Assembly (NCBI GenBank): GCA_030848705.1
Contig: CM061243.1
Location: 105,264,436-105,328,435 of the forward strand
DNA: 64,000 nucleotides
Direction: 5' to 3'
Source: Heracleum sosnowskyi
Taxonomy: Eukaryota > Streptophyta > Magnoliopsida > Apiales > Apiaceae
A model generated the notes under the pieces. That model was not told the DNA's origin, did not search any database, and saw only the letters and a list, made by a program, of their open reading frames with translations. Position numbers and translations under genes: made by a program. Below, one piece after another: positions 12,481-24,800 of this stretch. Numbering within the stretch: position 1 is the first letter of the stretch; every line of letters starts with the position of its first letter.

Positions 12481-12966
12481 AAAAAATTATTAAAATTTAG
12501 ATAATCACTTTACTGTTTGGGCTCTATCTTGAGTTTTAGACAGCAGATTTTAACAATTTTACAGCCCACACGAAGCTAACAAAATTATCTTTAATTTAAT
12601 GATGGTTTAATAATTATTATATAACTGGAACTATCCATAAACTAAAGAGAAAAGATAATTACGATTTTTTACATAAAGATTTCTATTCAATATAGAAAAC
12701 CTATTTATAATTGGTTTAAATTAAAAAAATATATTAAAATTTAGATAATCACTTTACTGTTTGGGCTTATCTTGAGTTTTAGACAACAGAATTTAACAAT
12801 TTTACAGCCACGCGAAGCTAAGAAAATTATCTTTAATTTAATGATGGTTTAATAATTATTATCTAACTGGAACTATCCATAAACTAAAGAGAAAAGATAA
12901 TTACGATTTTTTACATAAAGATTTCTATTTAATATAGAAAACCTATTTATAATTGGTTTAAATTAT
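12481..12966. repeat. Direct tandem duplication of a ~243-bp block
   Basis: Unit 1 (about 12481-12722) and unit 2 (about 12725-12966) agree over nearly their whole length, with few substitutions and small indels. Both contain TAGATAATCACTTTACTGTT, TTTAATGATGGTTTAATAAT and CCATAAACTAAAGAGAAAAG. Diverged single copies occur at about 11660-11830, 14880-15000 and 15600-15850. Confidence 0.85.
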
Positions 12967-13516
12967 CAAAATACACTTTTTAGTATTTAAATACTATCCT
13001 ATTATTAATCAAATACAATTTTTAATATTATATCTAACGGTCCTCATCTATTTGAATATTTATAGTTTTATAATCCAACGGATCATATACTTTTGGTAGT
13101 ACAGTGACCCCAAAGTTTTGGATAAGATCTCCCTTACGCTTATTATATATAAGGAGTTAATATGATTTTATCATAAAAAAATAAATTTTTAAAAATTAAT
13201 AATGTATGTATGATGTTATTGTAAGCATTTGTTTGTATTTTGATGATAAATTTTTTTAATATATTGTTAACGGGAATAATATCTTGAACTTCTGAATGTA
13301 GCTTAGAAAAATAGGTAATATAAATATTAAATAATAATATGTTGTTGACGGGCCTTGAATCCGTGAGAGCATTTTGAATATCAAGAAAAAAAATATTCTT
13401 TTAACATTACATCCAACGGTTCTCCTTTTATCTATCTTTCAATCTAACGGTTGTTATTTAAATTACCAACAACCAACCAAATAAAGTCTAGTTTGCTTAT
13501 AATAATATAGTATAGA
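12967..13516 (-). mobile_element. Helitron-like fragment with 5' terminus at 13516
   Basis: On the minus strand, TCTATACTATATTATTATAA starts at 13516, flanked by A, and resembles the Helitron 5' end at 11351. Preceding sequence shares the block ending AGTTTTGGATAAGATCTC with copies at 15215 and 15970. No convincing hairpin/CTRR 3' terminus was found, so the left limit is arbitrary. Confidence 0.4.
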
Positions 13517-13779
13517 TTTCAAATAAATTTAGTTAAAATTATAAGTTAATTTGTTTTTAAAGTTTAGAACTAAACTAGTTTAATAAGTCGCGTTTCGCAG
13601 TCGATTTTTAATAATTTCTCTAAATTTTTTTTAAAAGATAGAATAATATTTTTTAATATAAAATTAAGGTTTCTTTTGATTTTCCGTTTCTTCAACTCAT
13701 TTACTGAAATTTTAAATAAATATAGAGAAGGGTAATTGTTTAATATTTTTCCAAATTTAAGTTTTGACCTAAATAGAAA

Positions 13780-14140
13780 ATTCATGAGAATATTAAAATA
13801 ATATATTTAGTTTTATATGTTAGTAAATATATTCATAAATAAAAATTTTAGAAAAATATTAAAATTGTATATTTAGTTTCCTCTATTAGTAAAGATTTGA
13901 AGGCAAGAATATTAAAATTTTAAATTTAGTTTCCACCATTAGTTAAGATTTAAAAGGCAATTGAAATATTTTCTAATAAAAAAATTTAGGAGAATATTAA
14001 AATTATATATTTAGTTTTCTCTATTAGTAAACATTTTAAATACATGAATATTAAAATAGTATATTTAGTTTTCTTCATTAGTAAAGATTTTAAAGGCAAT
14101 TGATATATTTTCGAATCATAAAAAATTTAGGAAAATATTA
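13780..14140. repeat. Irregular tandem repeat, five ~60-75-bp units
   Basis: Copies starting near 13786, 13848, 13906, 13982 and 14046 share GAATATTAAAAT, TATATTTAGTTTTC and ATTAGTAAAGATTT. They are imperfect and AT-rich, and are not transcribed as far as can be seen. Confidence 0.7.
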
Positions 14141-15434
14141 ATTAACAATTGAGTGGGAAGGTGGGAGTGTAAAGATATATTTTTGGATAAATTATTTCGT
14201 GTTGCATTTATCATGTGCAAAAGATATATATTTTATGTGTATTTTTTCAAATTTATATTATTCTAAATTTTAATTCTTTGTGAATATTTGAAATATGTAA
14301 TACTAATATGTTATTTAATATGTTATTGAGGTGATTTGAAATTTAAATTTTTGTTAGTAAGTTATGAATATGAGAATAAAGATCCCGACTTCTAAGAACT
14401 ATCTAATTACTCACTTTTCTAAATTTATAAATAAATCAAAATATATGTTAGGTAAATATTTAACAGTAGATTATTAGATTTATTTGTTTACACGTATTGT
14501 GATCTTAGGAAAAATATGGTGAGATTAACCTTGTGATGCTTTTTCTATATAAATATTATATTTAAAATTATTGTTAATAAATATGAAACTCTCAATTTTT
14601 AATAATATTTAATATTATCCTTTTATATTTGTTATTTGTAAAATAATATAATATAATTTGGATAAAATAAATTGTAAATGCCTTAAAATAAGTGTTATGT
14701 CAATATTAATTAACTAAGTCGTTTTACTTGTAATTTCTACAATAAAATTTGCAACATAAAATTCATGTACATGTTACGTCTCTCTAGTGCATGTGTATTA
14801 TCTTTAGTCATGGTACATGTTGATATGATTTTTAGCTGAGCATTATATTTAGAATTTTTTAATAATATAATTGATATGAATCGATATCTCAAAATTTGGT
14901 TTAACAATTATTATCAAACTGGAACTACAACTACTCATGAATTATAAATTGAAGAGAAAAGAGAGTTACAAATTTTTACATAGAGATTCCTATCTAATAT
15001 AAATAACCCAATTATACTTGGTTTAGATTATCAAAATAATTTTTTAGTTTTTAAATATAATCTTTATATTAATCAAGTACACTTTTTAGTTTTTAAATAT
15101 AATCGCACTATTAATCAAGTACAATTTTTAATATTAGATCTAACTATTCTCATATATCATTTAGGATCTAACGATCTTTATTAGTTTGGTTGTACAATGA
15201 AGGACCGAACTACCAAAGTTTTGAATAAGATTCGCTTACGATTATTATATATAAGATATAATTTATTCGATTGACAAATAACATTTTTTACAGAAATACT
15301 TTCACATATAATAATCACTGCTTTCACAAAACCGTTGTATTAATTCTCAGTGGCCATATTTTTTAACACACAAATTTCCTTAGTAATATTCCTTTCCTTG
15401 GAAATTTGTAGGTAGGTTGTTTAAGGCTTTTAAT
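14141..15434. other. AT-rich repeat remnants
   Basis: No gene is visible. The stretch 14880-15262 repeats the family seen at 12590-13155 (a GGTTTAACAATTATTATC-type block, then AGTTTTGAATAAGATTCGCT and TTACGATTATTATATATA). Confidence 0.45.
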
Positions 15435-16004
15435 ATTAGTAGCTTATAACCCATGTAATATATGGTTTTTAATTTTTTTTATAATTATATTAATTCGTAA
15501 ATTTTTAATAATTTTATGTTATTAGGTTTTAGACTTTATTTATCACGTTTCATACGCTTAATACATTACTTATGTTGTGTTTTGAGTTTTAAACATATGA
15601 TTTAAATGATTTTACAGCCCACAAAACTCACAAAATAATCTTTAATTTAGTGATGGTTTAAAAATATTTCAATTAAAACTACCTTGAAAGTGAAGAAAAA
15701 ATAAAATGACGAATTTTAATAATAGTTTTATTCAATTTAGGAATAGAATTAAAACAAAGAAACCTACTCAACTTAGAATTAAAGTATAGACCAACAATCA
15801 AATAAACCTACTCAAAATTTGAACTTACGAATTTTTATATTAAGAATTATAGTTAACTTAGAAAACCTACTCATATTTAATTTATATCATTAAAATAATT
15901 TTTTTTAATATTAGATATAATGGTTGTCATTCATCTATTTTAAGGTCAACGTTTGGCGTACACGAACAAAGTTTTGAATAAGATCTGTCTTACGTTATTA
16001 TATA
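15435..16004 (-). mobile_element. Helitron-like repeat copy (low-confidence boundaries)
   Basis: On the minus strand the left end carries an imperfect hairpin (CCATAT...ACATGG) followed by GGGTTATAAGC and CTACTAAT, resembling the 3' end of the Helitron at 10265. The right part ends in the shared AAGTTTTGAATAAGATCTGT and TTACGTTATTATATA block. This could instead be several nested fragments. Confidence 0.35.
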
Positions 16005-17179
16005 CTAGCTTTATCCCCGTGCAATGCATGAACTATTTTATAGATAATATATAAATTTTTTTTCTTAATTTATTCTTTTAATAATATTTTTTATTTTATT
16101 TTAAAATATCAATCTAATTTAATTTCAATATTTAAATTTTTAATATTGATTAAATTTGAAAAATATATTTTCTCTAACTGATTTATATTATTCCAATTTA
16201 TGGTATATGTTTTCAATGATATATATTAAATCATTAAGTTTTTGTAATTATTTTTTGTTCATTCAATATTTTCCTAAATTTAAATCTGATAAATTTTAAT
16301 GTGAATATGTTAGTATTTTATCAAATTATTTTTTTACAATTTTTACAATTTTGATAATTAGCAATTTGGTTTATTAGATTTTTTTCCATGTCTATTTAGT
16401 ATTGTAATATTATTTTTAAATGATTTACATATAATATGTTAGCATAAGTGTTTTAATTACAGTTTATTATTAATATATTTTTTTCCTAAACGATCATGTA
16501 TGCCTTGACCTAATTTTATTAATTTTTAACTGAAATTAGAAGTGTTCATTAATGTATAAATTTTGTTTAGTTTATTCTATACTATCGGAATCTTAGGTTT
16601 CATACTTTAAATCAATAAATTTAAAATTTAAAATTTATTATTCTTTGACTTTTCTAAAAATTAGTTATTATATACCATAAAATTTTAGGTTTTCATATTT
16701 TAAACCATTAAACATTAAACTTAAAATAAATTTGCTACTATTTAACTTTTCTTAAAACACTAATATTTCTTAAAAAGAATATTTTAAAATTAATTATGAT
16801 ATGATTTTACTAAAATTGTTTTAGGTTTGAGATTTTTTAACCAGTAGAACTGACCATGGTTTAACAGTTAACACCTACCGAACCATACCACCTAAACACA
16901 TGCCCTGAGTTATGTAGGTAATTCCTTACTTAAATTTAAAAAGGAAAACTTTGGTAATTTGATCAAAAAATGGAAACTTGTCGAAATATATATTAAATGA
17001 ACTCTTGGAAAACTCATGTTATAACCATTGTGCTACATTTACTTTTGGATTGAATTTAAAAATCTTATTGGATAAGCCACATCACCTCGTTTTGTTCTTT
17101 TTTTTTTGTTTAAGTAAAATGTTGAGTTATATTATTTATATAACTTGATTTTTTTAGTTCAAAATATTAATGTATAATT
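16005..17179. other. Helitron 3'-end-like motif and AT-rich spacer
   Basis: CTAGCTTTATCCCCGTGCAA at 16005 is, on the minus strand, a GC-rich near-palindrome followed by CTAG-T, as at Helitron 3' ends. The remainder to 17179 is AT-rich with no gene. No matching 5' terminus was recognised before 17179. Confidence 0.4.
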
Positions 17180-18094
17180 GTTAGGTCCAAAATATCGTAG
17201 AAGGGGGTTGAATACGATACTTACAAATTCTTTAATTTCGTTCACGGATAAATCATTCAGTTCAACTACGAAATCAAATACACCAAATCAAAACAAGAGT
17301 CAGGGAATATATCGTTTTATAAATATAATCCGCGAGGGGTGCTACAATTCTAATCCGTAGATTAGCTTCAATGAGTTCTAGGTTATACACAATCAATACA
17401 ATGATAGAATTCTGAGCAATATTAATTTCTATGATTTTCTCTCTGGCTCAAACTCTCTGTTCGTAATTGCTTCTGTGATGAACCTGACTGAAGAAGACAC
17501 TTCTTCTCTCTTCTGTTAATTGTAGACTTGAATTAGAAAACTATCGAACCAAAGTTAAACAAATAATCTTGGCCGTCCATCTTCTAATCAACCTAACAAA
17601 CAAACACTTTTTCACCTGCTCCTCCAATTAGAAAACCATCGAATGTATTAAAGTATTTTTCCATTCGATAGTTTTTTAAATAAAACTATCGAATGACAAA
17701 TACTTATTAATGGTTTTCTAAATAGATTTCCTTAACCTTATTCGATGGTTTTCATAAATGAAAAACCATCGAACCATTTCCTTTTGTACTTAATCATTTG
17801 AAAATCCATTTGAGTTTCAGGGTGTTTAGTTTTAGACTGAATCAATTTCTTCTGAGACGATAAAACAACTTGATCTTTTTAAGTGCCGTCAACTGGTGCA
17901 AATGGTCTGGTTCACAGATGAATAACACTTGATTAATTCTTCTATGTCTTCAATTCAATGCTGCTGATTAGTCCTTTGTCGATCTGGTTGCTTCAAATAA
18001 ATCACTGGAACCCTGTGGTATCACTCTAAATCATTCACATAATTCTGCAGTCTTGAAAGTCTTGTTTCTTTAATTGTCACTGAGGCTTGAACAT
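17180..18094 (-). repeat. Family B' LTR remnant, truncated by element A
   Basis: It starts TGTTAGGTCCAAA like the family B LTR at 43304 and tracks it with moderate divergence: ATCGTAGAAGGG, GAATACGATACT, the CCATCGAA motifs, and a shared end GTCACTGAGGCTTGAACAT at 18076-18094. The element A LTR begins at 18095, so the last ~186 bp of the LTR are missing here. Its orientation matches the B-type accessory-ORF fragments at 33145-43303, suggesting it is the 3' LTR of that outer element. It contains about six copies of the AAAACYATCGAA motif. Confidence 0.8.
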
Positions 18095-19150
18095 TGTTGG
18101 GATTTATGGGTGATAGCATAGGAACAACTTAACTTTGTATATACTTAATTTTTTAATTAAGTAGAACATACTGTCACAGCCAAAGTATGTTCTTGTAATC
18201 AGTATGCAATGTTAGTTTAATTGTGTAATTTGGAAGAAGTTCACTTTCTGTGTTCAAGCCTCAAAGAACGCATATTAGATGACAGCATGAATAAAGGTTA
18301 CTGTCATAAGAATTGACAGTAAGATTACAAGAAGACAGAATGTTGCAAGTCAAGACAGCATATTCACTCTGACAGCAACATTGGCGGAAGACTACGCGAC
18401 AGCAACTTTAGCCCTCGACAGCAAGTTTGGAAACCTCGACAACACTCTATGCGGGGAACTCTTACTGTCACCAAAAGCACATTCCTGTGACAACAAGCTC
18501 TGCGGCAAAAGTAACTGTCTCGAGAAAGATCCTTGTTCTAGGTATCTTTCTCAGTCAAATCCCGTGACAGTTTCAATGTTCAAGAAACAGGCGTGTTGCA
18601 GTATCCCTAAGCTGCACCAAGTCTGCAAGACTACGACATAAGCTTCAAGCACTGCAAACAAAAGCGAATCAATTCAAGAGCAAGGTCAAGTCTCTATTTG
18701 CTGAATTGTTTTAGCTAGAAATAGAATGAATCTAGGTTGCTTTCTTTGTAATGTATATCTGACATTGTTAGCAATTTAGGAAAGTCACATGGGTAGACAC
18801 TTTGTAAGAAGCTGCCACTTGATAATGACAGCAGCTTCACAGACCCGTGTTGATAGTGATAGGATTTGTTTTATACTTAGACTATCAATTCATTCTAGGA
18901 ATGTAACGAAGACAAGCAAGTGTCTTGGAGAAGATCGAAGCTCAAGAATTCTCTCTTGAGGTTGTAGCAACACTTTTCAAAATAAATAAAACATTTATTT
19001 TGTGAATCCTGTCTTCTCTATTATACTGTTTGTGAATGCATACATATTATTGATAACATTAAATCTTAGTTTTAGTTGTTGAAACTGAGATTGAATTTTA
19101 TCAGTATTGCATTCATCCCCCCCCCCTTCTGCAATACACAAGGACCAACA
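18095..19150 (+). repeat. 5' LTR of family A
   Basis: 1056 bp, TG...CA. Fourteen CTGTC or GACAG pentamers are spread over it (18171, 18281, 18301, 18315, 18334, 18354, 18371, 18398, 18417, 18465, 18515, 18566, 18827, 19009), roughly ten times the number expected by chance at this base composition. An 86-codon open frame lies inside (18381-18641). It lacks an ATG start and is probably not a gene. Confidence 0.92.
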
Positions 19151-19152
19151 AC

Positions 19153-19164
19153 TGGTACCAAAGC
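19153..19164 (+). other. Primer-binding site of family A
   Basis: TGGTACCAAAGC lies two bases after the LTR end. It resembles the initiator-Met tRNA complement TGGTATCAGAGC with changes at two positions. The same site follows the second LTR at 32599. Confidence 0.75.
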
Positions 19165-19201
19165 TATCAGATTAACATACATATCTGAGATCCCGACGAC
19201 A

Positions 19202-20830
19202 ATGCAGAAATCAAACAGTATCAAGATCCCAGCTTTTGATAAAGAGAACTACAACATTTGGAAAAGAAAAATCTTGTTGTTTATCAAAGCTGCGAATCCA
19301 CTATACCCAGGTATACTCGAGAATGGTCCTTTCATACCAAGGAAGGAAATTGAAGCCACAACAGTAAATGGTGAAATCATTCCTGCACATTGGGTTCCCA
19401 AAGATCCCTCGGAATTTTTGGAAACTGAGAAGGAGAAAATGGTGCTAGATGATCACTTGCAACTCATCTTACTCGATTCTCTCACGTTGGATAAAGCCAT
19501 GTGTGGAAGTGTGATAAGCTGCACATCAGCCAAGGAGATGTGGATCAGGTTAGCCTTACTCTGTGAAGGAAGTGAAGAAGTTAAAGGCAACCAAAGGCAA
19601 ATACTTATATCTCAATATGAGGCATTCATGGCCAAGCCTGGTGAAGACTTAACCTCCATGTTTGAAAGGTTCAGTAAGCTCTTAACTGAACTGCAGATAC
19701 ATGGCAAGTACTATGACAGAAAAGAATTGAATGTCAAGTTCTTGCTTACACTGCCTGATCATCTTGAACACAAGACAACAGCCATACGAGAAGGAAGAGA
19801 TCTCAACAATATAACCTTTGAGACACTTTATGGCATTCTGAAATCTTATGAACTTGAACTCTTTCAAAAGAGAGCCATACAAAGTGGAACAAGGAACAAG
19901 ATGGCTAACATGTCAAGTGCCCTAGTAGCACAAGTGCCAAGAATCACACAACCTAGTGAAGCACTACAAATCACTCAACCAACCCCTGTACAATCCTTGA
20001 AGATAGAAAAGGTTGTTGAAGATGATGAGAAAGTAGTACTACAGCTCAAGAATGTGGAAGATGAAGACTTCTACACTATGGAGGAACTGGAAAGCATGGA
20101 CAATCCTACTATGGCTTACATGGCCAAAAAGTTCAAGAACTTTAGGTTCAAGAAGGATAGGTCATTCAGGCCCCAAGGCCAAGCATCCAAGTTCACCAAG
20201 GGAAGCTCATCAAAGGCTGCTGTGGGAAGCTCATTCAAAGGAGGATACAAGACTGGATTTGTGGATAGATCTAAATTCAAGTGTTACAACTGTGGTGAAC
20301 CTGGTCATTTTGCTACTGAGTGCAAAAGACCCAAACAGGTTTAGAGATTTGAGAAAGGAACTGGTGGATACTCTAAGAAGAATCAAGGTAGAGCCTATGT
20401 GGCTGAAGGAAAGTGTTGGGATGAGTCTGATGATGAAGATGAAGAAGAATATGTCAACCTAGCTCTCATGGCTAGCACTGATGAAGTAACATCAACATCT
20501 TCAAGTCAGGTACCTTCACTTGTCTTACTTGATATGTCCATTGATGAGTATAAGAAAACCATTAAAGACTTAAGTGCTGAAATGTTCAATGTCTATACTA
20601 GCTTATCTGCTGCCAATGAGGAGATCACTAGGCTGAGTAAGCTAAATGAAACACTAAAGTCTGAAAATGAATCTCTTGTTCTCAAAACCAGTTCATTAGA
20701 CTCTTTAGCTCAGGAGAATGCTAAACTTAAAAATGAATTGAAATGTGCTAAAGAGGTTGAGGAATTCTTGAGAAATGAGATTGCTAAAAATGAATTTAAA
20801 ATCAAGACTTATAAAACTCATCAAAGATAG
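19202..20830 (+). pseudogene. Family A gag (capsid/nucleocapsid), one nonsense codon
   Basis: The start is the ATG at 19202 just after the leader, giving MQKSNSIKIPAFDKENY, a typical copia gag N-terminus. A capsid region follows (YNIWKRKILLFIKA, EMWIRLALLCEGSEEV, FSKLLTELQ). A CCHC zinc knuckle CYNCGEPGHFATEC lies at about 20281. A TAG at 20342-20344 interrupts the frame, which then continues with AEGKCWDESDDED and a coiled coil (about 20560-20800) to TAG 20828. Family C gag (54550-57015) reads through both points, so these are lesions. A frame change near 20815-20830 leads into the gag C-terminal part. Gag packages the element RNA in cytoplasmic particles. Confidence 0.85.
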
Positions 20831-21819
20831 TTCAGGATTACAATGATAAGCATACAGAAAATCAGTCAGTTGGTATAGGTTTTTCATATGGTAGAAGACC
20901 TGGAAAGGAAACTGTGATTCAAGATTGTTCTGGAAATGCTGTTGTCAAACCCACCATTCTCAAGAAAGTTAAAACTCCCATTTTCAAAGCTGCAGAAATT
21001 GAGTTTGATGAAGAAGCCATGCTCATCAAACAAGAAATTCTTGATGAGGATGAAGGTGTTGACAACACATTCAAGGATGGAAAGGATACTGTCACAATCC
21101 CCAAGACAGTAAACTTACCAAGCAATCAGACAGTAAGTTCAAAAGATGCTGTCACAGTTGGCAAGACAGAATCTTCCAAAGATACTGTCAAGAATGGTTC
21201 CAAGACAGTAACTTTAAAACCTTCTGCCAAGACAATAGGAATAAAAGAAACTGTCAAGGAAAGTTCGACAACAACTTCTGAACATACTGTCAATCCAGTA
21301 ACTCCCAAGTCTAAGAATAGGAATGGAAAGGTAGGAGTCAACAAAGAAAATGGATACACTAATGTTGGAGGTGCTTCTAGGAAACTATGCAATAACTGTG
21401 GATCTACTCATCACTTAACACATGTTTGTAAGAAACCAATTGAGGATAAGGTCAATGCAACTGAACTCAATGGTAACTTACACAGAACCCCCCTTATGCA
21501 TAGAACTATGAGTGTCTGTAATAACATTGAATGTATGCCATGCAAAATTACTGCCATGAGTACATGCTTTAACTTACCTATTCTCACTACTGAAAAATGT
21601 TCATACATAAACACTGTTGAGACTTCTGAGCCTGCTGGCAACAACAAAAAGGCTCCATCCACTAAGAAAAGGACCAAGTCCAATTCTAAACCTAAGTGGG
21701 TGAAAAGAGAAGTCAAACAGGAGATTACTGATAATGCTTGTGACCTTATGACTGAAAGAAACTCAGGAGACACTGAAACTGCAGGACCCAACAAGGATTG
21801 GGTACCATATGCATCTTAG
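20831..21819 (+). CDS. Family A gag C-terminal extension with second zinc knuckle
   Basis: An open frame without its own clear ATG continues gag after the shift near 20830 (VQDYNDKHTEN..., parallel to family C). It carries a Thr/Val-rich linker, encoded by repeated CTGTC and GACAG motifs (21070-21300), a second CCHC knuckle CNNCGSTHHLTHVC (about 21388), and a C-x4-C-x2-C cluster (CNNIECMPC, about 21516). It ends WVPYAS-stop at 21817-21819. The same extension is present in families B (53132-53585) and C. Pol begins 12 bases later in the same frame. Confidence 0.75.
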
Positions 21820-21831
21820 ACACATTCTGTT

Positions 21832-24800
21832 TTGCAGGGCAAGAAGAAAGATCAAGTCATGTGGATCATTGACAGTGGTTGCTCAAGGCACATGACAGGT
21901 GATAAAGCCCTGCTATCACATTATGTTGAGAAAGCTGGCCCAATCATAACCTTTGGAGACAACAGCAAGGGTTACACAGTGGGATATGGCTGTCTAGAAA
22001 TTGGAAATGTTGTCATTGAAGATATTGCTCTTGTGGATGGATTGAAGCACAATCTACTCAGTGTCAGCCAATTCAGTGACAGGGGATTCAAGGTTGATTT
22101 TGATATGATGCTGTGCAACATCTATCACAAGAAGAATAGTAGCCTCTCTCTAAAAGGGGTTAGAAAAGGAAGCTTGTTTGTTGCTGACTTAAATTCAACA
22201 AAGAAGGATAAGGTTTACTGCTTTTACAGTAAAGCTACTGTTGGTGACAGTATGCTTTGGCACAGGAAGCTCTCACATCTCAACTTCAAGACAATGAATA
22301 TTCTGATGAAGAAGGAGTTAGTGAGAGGTTTGCCCCAACAGGAATTCTGTCAAGGACTGTGTGAAGACTGTCAAATGGGCAAACTGAGAAGAGCTGTGCA
22401 TAAGTCCAAGAAAATGAACACCAACATTGAAGCACTCAAGTTGATACACATGGATCTCTTTGGACCAGTCAATGTACCATCAATGGCCAAGAAGAGATAT
22501 GCCTTAGTAATGGTGGATGATTACTCAAGGTACACTTGGGTGAAGTTTCTTGAATCCAAAGATGAAGCTGCTCAAGTGATTATTGATCAAGTCAGAGTTC
22601 TTGATAGAACTCCAAACTCAAAAGTTCAAATCTTGAGGAGTGACAATGGTACAGAATTCAGAAATGCCACTCTTGGAAATTTCTGTAAAGATGAAGGAAT
22701 TGTACAACAATTCTCTGCTGCAAGAACTCCACAGCAGAATGGAGTTGTAGAGAGAAAGAACAAGACTCTCATTGAAGCAGCTAGAACTATGTTGCATGAT
22801 GCCAAACTGCCAACATATTTCTGGGCTGAAGCTATCAACACAGCCTGTTATACTCAGAACAGAACCATGATCAAAAAGACTCATGCAAGTACACCTTACT
22901 GTCTGTTAACTGGAAAGAAACCTACTGTCAAATATTTTCATGTGTTTGGGAGCAAATGCTTTATGATGAAGGATAACCATGAGAAGAAAGGAAAATTTGA
23001 CACCAAGGCTTTTGAAGGACTATTCATGGGTTACAGCACAGAAAGGACTGCCTACAGAGTTTATGTTATGGAACACAGGACTATTGAAGAAAGTGTTAAT
23101 GTCACATTTGATGAAACCAAGTTTCCAGGACTGCATGAAGAAGGAAAGATGCAGACATTCAGATTTGAGAATCAAGGATACTTGGAAGCTGAGGAAATTG
23201 TGGATGAAGAACCTAGCTTCACTCAAATTGTTGAAGTTGATAAATATACTGTCAATACCACTACTGTCAACCAAACTCCAGCTCAGTCACAGACCATAAC
23301 CTCTAACATTCATAACAGTGGTGACTCTGGAGACAATGAAGAACATGGTGAAGACAATGGGATTGGTGATCATTCAACTCAAAAAACTGAAGCAAATGTT
23401 CCTGTACAGTCAAGTAGCTTGCCCAGAATCACCAAATGGAACAAGGATCACTCAAGTGACCTCATCATTGGTGACCCTAATTCTGGAGTGAGGACAAGGA
23501 ACAAAGTCTCCGCTGACAGCATGTTTTCATGCTTCCTGTCTCAAATGGAACCCAAGACAACTGATGAAGCATTGTTGGATTCTGACTGGGTGATAGCCAT
23601 GCAAGAAGAGCTAAATCAGTTTGAAAGGAACAATGTATGGAAGCTAGTTCCAAGACCTAAGGGAAAGTCAGTCATTGAGACCAAATGGGTTTTCAGAAAC
23701 AAGCTTGATGAAAATGGATCAGTGACAAGAAACAAAGCAAGGCTAGTAGCTAAGGGTTACTGTCAACAGGAGGGAATAGATTATGATGAGACATTTGCAC
23801 CTGTTGCAAGACTTGAAGCTATAAGAATCTTTCTAGCCTATGTTGCACACTGCAACTTCAAAGTATTTCAGATGGATGTCAAAAGTGCCTTCCTAAATGG
23901 AGAATTGGAAGAAGAAGTGTATGTTGAACAGCCACCAGGGTTTGAGGATGCTGAAGTGTATGATTTTGTATACAAACTTTTCAAAGCTTTGTATGGACTA
24001 AAGCAAACACCCAGGGCTTGGTATGACACACTCTCCACTTTTCTCTTGGACAATCAGTTTACTAGAGGAGTTGTGGACAAGACACTTTTCTGCAAACACC
24101 ATGGCAAGGACATCATTCTGGTACAAATCTATGTGGATGATATCATTTTTGGTTCAACAAATGAGAGGCTGTGTGAGAAGTTTTCCTCTCTCATGAGTAA
24201 CAAATATGAGATGAGTATGATGGGAGAATTGTCATTCTTTCTGGGATTACAAATCCTTCAACAATCTGATGGAATCTTCATTTGTCAAGCTAAATACATC
24301 AAGGAACTTCTCAGAAAGTTCAACTTGGAAGATTCATCACCTGCAAAGACACCAATGTCCACCTCAACCAGTCTGGATCTTGATCCTAAAGGGAAGAAAG
24401 TTGACTCAATCACCTATAGAGGCATGGTAGGATCTCTCCTATACCTAACTGCTAGCAGACCTGACATCATGTTTGCTACATGTCTCTGTGCAAGATTTCA
24501 GAGTGATCCAAATGAGTCTCACTTAGTAGCCATCAAGAGAATCTTTAGATACCTAAAAGGCACTCCTAACCTAGGTCTTTGGTATCCCAAGAACACTGGA
24601 TTTGATCTAATTGGCTACTCAGACTCAGACTATGCTGGATGCAAGATTGACAGAAAGAGTACTACTGGTAGCTGTCAATTTCTTGGTGGAAGATTGGTCT
24701 CATGGTTTAGCAAGAAGCAGCATTCAGTCTCTACCTCAACTGCAGAAGCTGAGTATATTGCTGCAGGCAGCTGTTGTGCACAAATTCTATGGATGAAGAA

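Noticed and set aside
10479..13785. Minus-strand open frames rich in F, L, K and I in the AT-rich region
   Set aside because: Composition reflects AT-rich DNA; no start context, conserved motif or repeat-independent support.
18381..18641. 86-107-codon Cys-rich open frame inside the family A LTRs (also 31829-32152)
   Set aside because: It lacks an ATG, lies wholly within LTR sequence, is of different length in the two LTRs because of one substitution, and contains many motif copies that explain its composition.
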